This document shows positions 44,825 through 51,954 of a stretch of DNA of 64,000 bases, one piece after another; position 1 is the first letter of the stretch; every line of letters starts with the position of its first letter. The stretch is taken from contig NZ_JAUSZM010000003.1 in NCBI RefSeq assembly GCF_030817655.1, forward strand, positions 4,836,001 to 4,900,000, written 5' to 3'. Origin of the DNA: Streptomyces sp. V4I2 (lineage in GTDB: Bacteria; Actinomycetota; Actinomycetes; Streptomycetales; Streptomycetaceae). The notes below the pieces were generated by a model. The model was not told the origin of the DNA and ran no database searches. It worked only from the letters and a program-made list of their open reading frames with translations. The translations under genes and the position numbers were made by a program.

Positions 44825-45613
44825 TTACTCGAACAGGTGCCGGTGCGCTCGGCTCCATGCCACCTTGTGTTCGAGGTCCCGCAGGTATCCCTCAGCCACC
44901 CACGTAGCCTGGGGTTCGTGGCCGAGGCCGCCGAGACGGCGCACTCTTTCGGCGTTCGCCTGCTGCTCGGCGATGACGGCGTCGACGATGCCGTCGGTGG
45001 AGGAGAGGCCGTAGGCGGTGCAGAACTCTTCCAGGCGCCGGCGGCGGTTGGGCGGCTGCGCGAAGTGCAGCCATCGCAGGCACTCGGCATCGTCCCGGAA
45101 CGGCGCGACGTACTGCAGGGCGTAGGCAACGTCATGCAAACGTGCTGCTGGGCGGGCGAAGTCCCAGTCGATGATGCCCACAGGCCGGTGGCCCTGCCAG
45201 ACCACGTTCCATGGGCCGAAGTCGCCGTGGGAGATCACTTCACCGTCGGCGGGCGTGACCGAGCCGACCGCCCAGGCGGCCTCGTCGGGCGGGACGAAGT
45301 CAGCAATTGCGTCGTGGTAGTCGCGCAGCAGCCGGGCGAAGGCAGTCAAGCCTTCGTCCTGGACGACCTTGGCCCACCCCAGCGGCCCCGACTCCCCCTC
45401 GATGTAGCTGAGAACCTCGCGGCCTTCCTCGTCGAATCCCAGAGCCCTCGGGGCATAAGGGAAGCCCACCGCTTCAAGATGGCGCAGCAACGCGTGCACG
45501 GTCTGCGTCCAGGGTTGAGCGGGCCTGCGGACGGTGTCGCCGATGCGCACGACCTGTCGGTGAGCGTGATCCTGCAACACGTCTTCGTTCGTCACCGGCA
45601 CGCCGCTATCCAA
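44825..45613 (-). CDS. APH-family phosphotransferase
   Basis: A 262-residue kinase-like protein. The Brenner motif 'EVISHGDFGPWNVVW' supplies the catalytic Asp and Asn, and 'PVGIIDWDFARPAARLHDVA' supplies the metal-binding Asp. The N-lobe is short ('DHAHRQVVRIGDTVRRP'), which is usual for small APH-type kinases of unknown substrate. ATG 45613 is used; an in-frame GTG six codons later is possible. Resistance to an aminoglycoside cannot be claimed from the sequence. It lies inside the tRNA-bounded island. Confidence 0.85.
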   Translation of the reverse strand: MDSGVPVTNEDVLQDHAHRQVVRIGDTVRRPAQPWTQTVHALLRHLEAVGFPYAPRALGFDEEGREVLSYIEGESGPLGWAKVVQDEGLTAFARLLRDYHDAIADFVPPDEAAWAVGSVTPADGEVISHGDFGPWNVVWQGHRPVGIIDWDFARPAARLHDVAYALQYVAPFRDDAECLRWLHFAQPPNRRRRLEEFCTAYGLSSTDGIVDAVIAEQQANAERVRRLGGLGHEPQATWVAEGYLRDLEHKVAWSRAHRHLFE

Positions 45614-45708
45614 CAGCCCGGACGCGCGGCATGCGGATTATTGCGTGGTGTGCTGCTCGACGCCGCGTAATTGGCCACCGGCATAGGGCTGTTGAGAGAC
45701 TCGGGGCC

Positions 45709-46251
45709 ATGGGATCTTGGGACTCTCTGGGACCGGCTGTGCTGTCTTTGGCAGGTGTCGCGTTGGGTGCGGTCGGGACGCTCTTCGGGCAGTACTTGGC
45801 GTCGCGGGCGAGTTCGCGCCAGTTGGAGGCCCAGCAGTCAACCGCGCACCGCTCTGAGCTCAAGGTCGTGATCCTGAAGTTCCTGGACATCGCGTTCCGG
45901 GTGCAGAAGGCCACGTCGGCCCTTCCACACGGAGGTAGCGGTGGCGCAGACAATGCGATCACTGAACTCGTGGAGGACATGTGGCTCGCGCATGCGGAGA
46001 TCGATCTCGCTGCCAGGACCGAGCCACTGCGCGGTGCCGCCTACCGCTTTACCGCCCGCCTGACCGAGGCGGCTCGCGGCGAAGGCGCCGACAGGGCCGT
46101 ACTGCACAGGGCGCAGGTCGAGTTCATGAACGCCGCCTATGACGATCTGTGGCCCGGTCAGCGGAGGTCGGCGGAGGGCTCCAGCGCCTCTGACGGAGGC
46201 GGCCTCGGGCTTCTGGTCCGGGGCCGTTTGCGTGAGCGGACGGGGAGTTGA
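45709..46251 (+). CDS. Small membrane-anchored protein of unknown function
   Basis: A 180-residue protein from ATG 45709. One N-terminal membrane segment ('LSLAGVALGAVGTLFGQYLA') is followed by a charged helical cytoplasmic part ('SRQLEAQQSTAHRSELKVVI', 'AHAEIDLAARTEPLRGAAYR'). The ending overlaps the decayed integrase region. I do not recognise a family. Confidence 0.6.
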   Translation: MGSWDSLGPAVLSLAGVALGAVGTLFGQYLASRASSRQLEAQQSTAHRSELKVVILKFLDIAFRVQKATSALPHGGSGGADNAITELVEDMWLAHAEIDLAARTEPLRGAAYRFTARLTEAARGEGADRAVLHRAQVEFMNAAYDDLWPGQRRSAEGSSASDGGGLGLLVRGRLRERTGS

Positions 46252-46257
46252 TCTCCC

Positions 46258-46850
46258 GAATGCCGCCCGCCGGATCAGCGTCATCCGGCACGGACACTTC
46301 CGCCTTGTCTCGCTCGCCCGCCGCTGCGGAAGCGGCTTTTTCGGGGACGGCACGAGCCCGAGGTACGAGCCGGGCTACAGCCTCGGCGATCGCCAGAGCC
46401 GCCTCGGGCAGTCTCCTGGATGTCCTTCAGGTCGGCGGCCGCGTGGGCCAGCGTCGCGTGCCGTGGCGGAGATCGTGGAGCCGGACGGGTGGGAGGCCGA
46501 TCTCCTCATGCAGTTCGACGAACCGCCGCGTGACAGTGACGGGGTTGAGCATCTCGCCGTTCTCCTTGGTGAAGACGCGACCCGTTTCCGCCCAGGCGCT
46601 CCCCCATTCCTAACGGTCCTTGTCCTGCTGGGCGCGATGCCGCTTGAGGGCCTTGACCGTGTCGGAGTCGAAAGCGATGGTCCGCGCGTCGGCGTGGGTC
46701 TTGGGGTCGTCCTCCTACACCTCCCAGCCGTCAACGACGAGTTGCTTGGCGACGGTGATGAGCCCGCATCCAGGTTGGTGTCGGTCCACAGTGGCCACCC
46801 TCGTGGTGGCGGACGCCGCCGCCGGAGGAATGATTTGTCCGGCACTCCCG
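46258..46850 (-). pseudogene. Tyrosine integrase of the island, multiply broken
   Basis: Minus-strand frames reconstruct a Streptomyces integrative-element integrase: 'WTDTNLDAG', 'LITVAKQLVVDGWEV*EDDP', 'KTHADARTIAFDSDTVKALK', 'RHRAQQDKDR*EWGSAWAET', 'GRVFTKENGEMLNPVTVTRR' and 'FVELHEEIGLPPVRLHDLRH' with the HxxR box. After 'LKDIQET' the tyrosine-containing segment is deleted and the frame resumes in 'ALAIAEAVARLVPRARAVPE'. There are two TAG codons, several shifts, loss of the catalytic Tyr and a damaged Arg-I region. It explains how the island entered the tRNA. Confidence 0.8.
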
Positions 46851-46920
46851 GGTCCCACAGGGACAGTACGCTGATTACAGCGGGATCAGGCCCGCCCCAC
46901 GGGTGTCCGGGAGGAGCGTC

Positions 46921-47487
46921 ATGACTGCCGAGACGATGGCCCCTGCGTGGATGCATGAGCAGATCACTGCGGAACAGTACGACTCCTGGTCCGAGGAGCA
47001 GTGCGCGGGGATCGAGATCGTGGACGGGATGGTCGTCGTGAGTCCCAGTGCGTCCAAGCGGCACAACCGCCTCGCCCGGATCCTGGCGAACGCGCTGGAT
47101 GCCGCGGCCGGACCGGACTGGAACGCCGACACGGACTTCGATGTCCGCCTCCAGGACGTGCCACTCACCAACCGCCGCCCAGACGTCGTGATCTATCGGG
47201 CCGACACCATCGACGTCACACCCACTCGCCCCGAGCATGTGCTGTTGGTGGCCGAGGTCGTCTCGCCAGGGTCGGAGACCACTGACCGGATCGTGAAAGT
47301 GGACCAGTACGCCAAGGCTGGTATCGCGTTCTACTGGCGGATCGAGCAGGCCGCCACCGGCGTTCCGCTGATCTACACCTACGTCCTCGACCCGGCGACA
47401 AACAGTTACCGGACCGGCGACATGTTCACCGGTGTCGTCAAGGTTTCCGCTCCCTTCACCGTGGAGATCGACCTCGGTCGGCTCTGA
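46921..47487 (+). CDS. Uma2-family putative endonuclease
   Basis: A 188-residue PD-(D/E)XK-fold protein from ATG 46921 after GGGAGGAG. It has the Uma2 pattern: 'YDSWSEEQCAGIEIVDGMVV', 'SKRHNRLARILANAL', 'NRRPDVVIYRADT' with the active-site Asp and 'LLVAEVVSPGSETTDRIVKV' with Glu. Streptomyces carry many such genes, often on mobile DNA; their function is unproven. Confidence 0.9.
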   Translation: MTAETMAPAWMHEQITAEQYDSWSEEQCAGIEIVDGMVVVSPSASKRHNRLARILANALDAAAGPDWNADTDFDVRLQDVPLTNRRPDVVIYRADTIDVTPTRPEHVLLVAEVVSPGSETTDRIVKVDQYAKAGIAFYWRIEQAATGVPLIYTYVLDPATNSYRTGDMFTGVVKVSAPFTVEIDLGRL

Positions 47488-47634
47488 CTCGCGCTCAAGC
47501 GTCACCAGTGCGAGCCTCCGCGCGTGAGCGATGCGTGAGCGGACGGTCCGGATCGGAGCGCCACGAGGAGGAGCGATCGGTCTGCCACGCGAAGCCGACC
47601 AGGAAGAACGGCACCACATAGCAATGCCAGGCAA

Positions 47635-47669
47635 CGGGTGTCGCAGGTTCGAATCCTGCCGGGGCACCA
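47635..47669 (+). repeat. Attachment-site copy of the tRNA-Arg 3' end
   Basis: This 35-base stretch, CGGGTGTCGCAGGTTCGAAT onward to CACCA, equals 42945-42980 except for one missing G. It has no 5' tRNA half, so it is the far attachment site of the island rather than a second tRNA. A hairpin (GGCTCCGGACC..GGTCCGGGGCC) follows at 47678-47705. Confidence 0.85.
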
Positions 47670-47884
47670 GCCAAAAGGCTCCGGACCGATCATGGTCCGG
47701 GGCCTTCGACGTCAAGGCTGACATCAACGAGGGCGGTCACTGACGACCGGAGCGCGCCCTCTGAGCAGGTTGTCCGGTCCCGCGGCGGCTGCGCTGCGCC
47801 ATGCCTGCCGGTACTGCTCGAAAGCCGGTTCCCGTCTCGCAGGTGCCAGTGACCTTGCCGTTGTCATCCTGGGCCTGACCAGGG

Positions 47885-48256
47885 TTATTGGGTACCGGTT
47901 TCGGCCTTGTGCAGCATCTGGGCCAACAGCAGGGCGCCTCCCGTCGCTGCCCCTACCGCCCCCGCGGCCAGGAAACCTCGGGAGGAACGCCAGGACAGCA
48001 CCGACCACCTCGACTGCGCGGAAAACAACGATCCCGTACTCAGCCACGAACCGGTTGAGATCAGCGACAGGGAGGAACCGATCGAGCCGACCGACAGGGC
48101 ACTTCCGATCGAACCGACGGACAAGGCCGAACCGACGGACCCCACGGACAGCACCGATCCCACTGAGCCGATCGACAACACGGAGTCCTGTGACCACAAC
48201 GACAGCACCGAACCGGAGGAGGCAAGACGGACCGACCGTACGGAAAGCTTTGTCAT
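47885..48256 (-). CDS. Ser/Gly-rich repeat protein with C-terminal membrane segment
   Basis: A 123-residue protein from ATG 48256. Residues 14-55 are built from a nine- to ten-residue repeat of the form S-[V/A]-L-S-[V/I]-G-S-[V/I]-G ('SVLSIGSVGSVLSVGSVGSA'), fading into 'SLISTGSWLSTGSLFSAQS'. A basic patch and one membrane segment follow ('GFLAAGAVGAATGGALLLAQ'). The repeat is also visible in the DNA. The periodicity would suit a small solenoid or stacked beta fold. No family recognised. The ribosome site is weak, so the start could be the upstream ATG. Confidence 0.6.
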   Translation of the reverse strand: MTKLSVRSVRLASSGSVLSLWSQDSVLSIGSVGSVLSVGSVGSALSVGSIGSALSVGSIGSSLSLISTGSWLSTGSLFSAQSRWSVLSWRSSRGFLAAGAVGAATGGALLLAQMLHKAETGTQ

Positions 48257-48652
48257 GGGGCCATCTTGCCGCTGGTCGCTCTGTCCCGGGAGGTTGTGGA
48301 CGGATGGCGCGGGTCTCGGGTGAGGACCTTCCGGCATCTGGCTCGCTGCGTCGCGGGGCCGATCCCGTTGGGGGTCCACGCCGGCTGTCGGCGCCCAGAT
48401 CGGCCCGAACCGCGACTACGCCAGACCCCCGGGAGTGGTCACCCAGTTAGGGTGCGCCGCATGACCAACGATGCCCCGGCCTGTCCCGAGCGCAGCAAAC
48501 CATGGAATCTGGCGATGCGCACCGGCCTGCGGACCGCCGACGAGCCCGCCCGCCACCTGGCCGCGGTCAGGTTCGTCGACCGCGTCGGCCGACCTGCGCC
48601 CACATGAGAAGGACCGGGACAGACGGCGGCTCTGCCGTGGAGGAGCCCAGGG

Positions 48653-49161
48653 TGGACGTCTGGACGGGCCGCCGGCCGCGGTGGCGGCGCTGTCCCGGAT
48701 TCTGTCGGGGCGTGGGGCCGAGCGCGGCGGACGCTGTCGTTTCGAGGCCGACCGCAGGCGTTTCGTCATCGCGCATGGAGCATTGCGGCTGATTCTGGCC
48801 GGATATCTCGATGTTCCTCCCGAGGAACTGCGCCTGCAGCGGGGACATCATTGGCAACTGCGGCCGCCGGACCCACGGAACGCGCCCAACGTTTCCTGCG
48901 GCTGTGGACCCGCAAGGAGGCCGTGGTCAAAGCCGCGGGCGCGCGCCTCACCCAGGGCCTGGGCCTGGGCCTGCCGGTGCTCACCGACGACGGCGTCGTC
49001 CGCGATCCGTCCGGCCAGATCCGGGGCGCCTGGTCGGTGCGCGATGCGCGATGCGCGATGTACCGGTGCCGGACGGCTGTCTGGCGGCGCTGGCCGTCGC
49101 GGGGCCGGCGGCACCCGGGATCTCGGTCAGGCATGCCCATCTGGGGAGTGACTGGACCTGA
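48653..49161 (+). pseudogene. 4'-phosphopantetheinyl transferase, broken
   Basis: Three plus-strand frames are needed. The first gives 'AALSRILSG' and 'CRFEADRRRFVIAHGALRLI' with 'LAGYLDVPPEELRLQRGHH'. The second, from about 48865, gives 'TERAQRFLRLWTRKEAVVKA' and 'ARLTQGLGLGLPVLTDDGVV', containing the WxxKEA motif. The third gives 'DVPVPDGCLAALAVAGPAAP' to the stop at 49161. The stretch with the GVDxE magnesium site is deleted, so the enzyme that would load carrier proteins cannot work. Confidence 0.75.
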
Positions 49162-49317
49162 GCGGTATCCGTCGGGAGAACGGACCGGGGCAGGTGATGT
49201 CCCCGAGGAGGCCGGGCCGCACCGGAGAAAACCTGGCGTACCTGAAGACCGCTGCACTCTGACCGACCGCTACGGCCGCAAGCGGTGCGTGACCGACGTG
49301 ATCTGCCGGATGCGGGC

Positions 49318-49686
49318 TCAGGACTTTGTCGCGACGGACCGCTTCCCGCCTTTGCTCCTGTTGGTGCTCGTACCGCTGCGCCCCGACTTTGCGGGCACGC
49401 TCTTGCGCGTCGTGGCCTCCTCCGTGCTTGCGGTCGTCCGCGACGACGCTGTCCGGGTCGATGTGGTCGGCCACTTGAACTCGATCTCCAGCTCGATCTC
49501 CCCGTCACCGATCTCGACCTCCATCTCGCCACGAAGGTCGTCGGGGATCTGCAGGCTCAGCGTTCCGGGGTCGAGTTCCAGCTCGGCCTCCCCGCCCTCC
49601 CGCAGCGCGGCCGCGAGTGCCGTGAGCTGGTCAGCCGCCTCGAAGCGTGACAGCGAGCGCTTCTGCTCGAACTTGAGGTCCTTCAT
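49318..49686 (-). CDS. Amphi-Trp domain-containing protein
   Basis: A 122-residue protein from ATG 49686 after GGAGAC. Residues 1-72 match the amphi-Trp domain: 'MKDLKFEQKRSLSRFEAADQ', 'LTALAAALREGGEAELELDP', 'GEMEVEIGDGEIELEIEFKW'. The last 50 residues are a Thr/Ser/Lys-rich tail, probably disordered. Function of the domain is not known. Confidence 0.85.
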   Translation of the reverse strand: MKDLKFEQKRSLSRFEAADQLTALAAALREGGEAELELDPGTLSLQIPDDLRGEMEVEIGDGEIELEIEFKWPTTSTRTASSRTTASTEEATTRKSVPAKSGRSGTSTNRSKGGKRSVATKS

Positions 49687-49941
49687 GGGTGTCTCCGATC
49701 CGGAGACGGCCTTTGTCGCGGGCCGCAGCCCGAGGCCAGCCTCGCCTGACTGGCCATCGCCGGCTCCTTCGTGTCGAACGGCCCCGCGACCGCGCGTTCG
49801 CGTCCGGCCGGTCGGGCTACCTCCAATCTCGTCCTCCCGGGTTCGCGGCGCATGTCGGGATGGCGCGCCATGCGCGCGGCCCGGATGGGTTCTACGGTTG
49901 AGGGGGCTCACACTCGCGGAACCGGGTCCCTCCTGCCCCAT

Positions 49942-49977
49942 ATGTCCCTCGGGATGTCCCTCGGGATATCCCTCGGG
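49942..49977 (+). repeat. Three 12-bp tandem repeats, ATGTCCCTCGGG
   Basis: Two exact copies and one with ATATCCCTCGGG, ending about 28 bases before ATG 50006, between the amphi-Trp gene and the AhpD-like gene. Location suggests a promoter or leader element of the 50006 gene. Confidence 0.6.
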
Positions 49978-50005
49978 CTCGAAACTCACCAGGAGGGCAT
50001 ACGAC

Positions 50006-50332
50006 ATGTCCACTGCATCCGGCACCCCTGTCCTGGACACCCTCGCCGCCATGACGGTCGACTCGATCGAGCGATGCGGGCTGGCCCCGGACCTGCTCAT
50101 CCTCACGCGCATCGCGGCACTCGCCGCCGCGGACGCCCCGCCCATCTCCTACGCGGCCCATATCGACCCCGCGATGAAGGCCGGTCTGACCGCCGAACAA
50201 CTGCAGGACGTCCTCGTCGCCATCGCACCCATCGTGGGCACCGCACGCGTCATGACGGCAGCGGGCAACATCGCCACGGCGTTCGGTATCGCCATCGCCG
50301 TCGCCGATGCCGAGATCGGATCCCAGGGCTGA
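50006..50332 (+). CDS. Carboxymuconolactone decarboxylase/AhpD-like small protein
   Basis: A 108-residue all-helical protein from ATG 50006 after AGGAGGG. 'TPVLDTLAAMTVDSIERCGL' and 'GLTAEQLQDVLVAIAPIVGT' with 'RVMTAAGNIATAFGIAIAV' fit the CMD/AhpD-like fold. The CxxC-H proton-relay motif of AhpD is absent, so peroxidase activity is unlikely. It precedes the DUF2252 gene by 36 bases, probably as one unit. Confidence 0.75.
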   Translation: MSTASGTPVLDTLAAMTVDSIERCGLAPDLLILTRIAALAAADAPPISYAAHIDPAMKAGLTAEQLQDVLVAIAPIVGTARVMTAAGNIATAFGIAIAVADAEIGSQG

Positions 50333-50368
50333 GAGCGGCCGCCCACGCGCCAGACAGGAGCGTCCGTG

Positions 50369-51805
50369 ATGTCCCAGAACGCGACCACGGCCATGCGCGC
50401 GGCACCTCACACCACGCCCGAGGATCGCGCGGCTCTCGGCAAGGAGGCGCGGCGCCGCTCGCCGCGGTCGGGGCACGCCGTGTACAGGCCCTCTTCCGAC
50501 CGGCCGGACCCGCTGGCGATCCTGGAGGCGCAGTCCGCGGCACGGGTACCCGAACTCGTCCCGATCCGCTACGGCCGGATGATGGAGTCCCCGTTCCGCT
50601 TCTACCGGGGCGCCGCCGCGATCATGGCGTCCGACCTGGCCGACAGTCCGACCTCGGGACTCACGGCCCAGCTGTGCGGAGACGCGCACCTGCTGAACTT
50701 CCGTCTGCTCGCCTCGCCTGAGCGGCAGTTGGTGTTCGACATCAACGACTTCGACGAGACGCTGCCGGGGCCGTGGGAGTGGGACGTCAAGCGGCTGTCG
50801 GCGAGTCTGGTCATCGCGGGCCGGGCGAACGGCTTCGACGACGCCGAGCGCGCCCGCATCGTGAGCTCGACGGTCCGTTCGTACCGCGAGGCGATGATCC
50901 GCTTCGCGGGCACGGGCAACCTCGACGTCTGGTACGCGAAGATCGACGCGGACCTCCTCGAGTCCCTGCTCGCAGGCCGACTCCACGGAACGAAACGTGG
51001 TCAGAAGAACCTGGCCCGCGCCATGGCCAAGGCCCGCACCCGCGACAGCCTCCAGGCTTTCGACAAGCTCACGGAGTCGGTCGACGGCCGGCCCAGGATC
51101 GCGGCGGATCCCCCGCTGCTCGTCCCGGCCGGCGACCTGCTGCCGGACGTCGAACGCAGCGCGCTGGAGCATCAGTTCCGCGGTCTGATCGAGCGGTACG
51201 GCCGCACTCTCGCTTCCGACCGGCGCACGCTCCTGGCGGACTACCGGCTGGCCGACGTCGCCCGCAAGGTGGTCGGCGTCGGCAGCGTCGGAACCCGGTG
51301 CTGGATCTTCCTTCTCCTCGGCCGGGACGACCAGGACCCGCTCTTCCTCCAGGCCAAGGAAGCCGACGCCTCCGTGCTCGCCGCACACGTCGGCTCCAGC
51401 CGCTACCCCAACCAGGGCGAGCGGGTGGTCTCGGGCCAGCGCTTGATGCAGGCCGCGAGCGACATCTTCCTCGGCTGGGAGCGGGTGGACGGGATCGACG
51501 GCAGGCAGCGCGACTTCTACGTCCGGCAGCTGCGCGACTGGAAGGGCATCGCCGTGCCGGAGCGGATGCGGCCGAAGGACATGCAGGCGTTCGGCGAACT
51601 GTGCGGGGTCACGCTGGCTCGTGCGCACGCGCGGTCCGGCGACCGCATCGCGATCGCCGCATACCTGGGCGGCGGCGACTCGTTCGACCGCGCACTCATC
51701 ACCTTCGCGGAGGCATACGCCGACCAGAACGAGCGTGACCACCAGGCCCTGGTCGACGCGGTGCGCGCGGGCCGGCTCCCCGCGGAGGAGCTGCCGGCAG
51801 CCTGA
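50369..51805 (+). CDS. DUF2252 family protein
   Basis: A 478-residue protein. ATG 50369 is used; GTG one codon earlier fits AGGAG equally well. The conserved kinase-like features of DUF2252 are present: 'RYGRMMESPFRFYRGAAAIM', 'LCGDAHLLNFRLLASPERQL', 'VFDINDFDETLPGPWEWDVK', 'LFLQAKEADASVLAAH' and 'GERVVSGQRLMQAASDIFLG'. It probably belongs to the protein-kinase-like/aminoglycoside-kinase superfamily. Substrate unknown. Confidence 0.92.
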   Translation: MSQNATTAMRAAPHTTPEDRAALGKEARRRSPRSGHAVYRPSSDRPDPLAILEAQSAARVPELVPIRYGRMMESPFRFYRGAAAIMASDLADSPTSGLTAQLCGDAHLLNFRLLASPERQLVFDINDFDETLPGPWEWDVKRLSASLVIAGRANGFDDAERARIVSSTVRSYREAMIRFAGTGNLDVWYAKIDADLLESLLAGRLHGTKRGQKNLARAMAKARTRDSLQAFDKLTESVDGRPRIAADPPLLVPAGDLLPDVERSALEHQFRGLIERYGRTLASDRRTLLADYRLADVARKVVGVGSVGTRCWIFLLLGRDDQDPLFLQAKEADASVLAAHVGSSRYPNQGERVVSGQRLMQAASDIFLGWERVDGIDGRQRDFYVRQLRDWKGIAVPERMRPKDMQAFGELCGVTLARAHARSGDRIAIAAYLGGGDSFDRALITFAEAYADQNERDHQALVDAVRAGRLPAEELPAA

Positions 51806-51954
51806 CCTGAGAGAGGGCACCCGGCCCGCCGAAGGGCAACGGGGTGTTGTGGGCGACGATCACCGCCGCGCGCCGGGGCGAAGAGACTGACTGGGAAGCT
51901 GGAGGAGGGAGCGCCACCCGTGACGTGACCTGGCGGACAGGGGTGGCGAGTGCC

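Larger units (their letters stand above)
42981..47669. mobile_element. Relic genomic island integrated at tRNA-Arg
   Basis: The island lies between the tRNA 3' end (attachment copy 42945-42980) and a near-identical copy at 47635-47669. It contains a decayed tyrosine integrase (46258-46850), an APH-type kinase, a repeat-containing membrane protein, a small membrane protein and a Uma2-like gene. Weak similarity continues past both copies (GTC-AGG-CTGACAT...GGGCGGTC near 43030 and 47710), as expected if the downstream flank was also duplicated. No replication or transfer genes remain. Confidence 0.65.

Noticed and set aside
44825..45613. Aminoglycoside resistance gene
   Set aside because: The protein has APH-type kinase motifs, but such folds act on many substrates and nothing shows an antibiotic as substrate.
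47630..47710. Second tRNA-Arg gene
   Set aside because: Only the 3' half is present; acceptor 5' strand, D arm and anticodon arm are missing, so it is an attachment-site copy.
46375..47727. 450-codon minus-strand frame containing a 'PRQDSNLRHPL' motif
   Set aside because: That motif is the well-known translation of a tRNA 3' end; the frame is the shadow of the Uma2 gene and the attachment copy.
48462..48607. 48-codon frame beginning MTNDAPACPERSKPWNLAMR
   Set aside because: Plausible codon use but no recognisable domain and only a weak ribosome site; left out for lack of support.
49942..49977. Possible CRISPR-like array
   Set aside because: The 12-bp units are directly adjacent without spacers, so this is a simple tandem repeat. 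No CRISPR array or cas gene was seen anywhere in the window.
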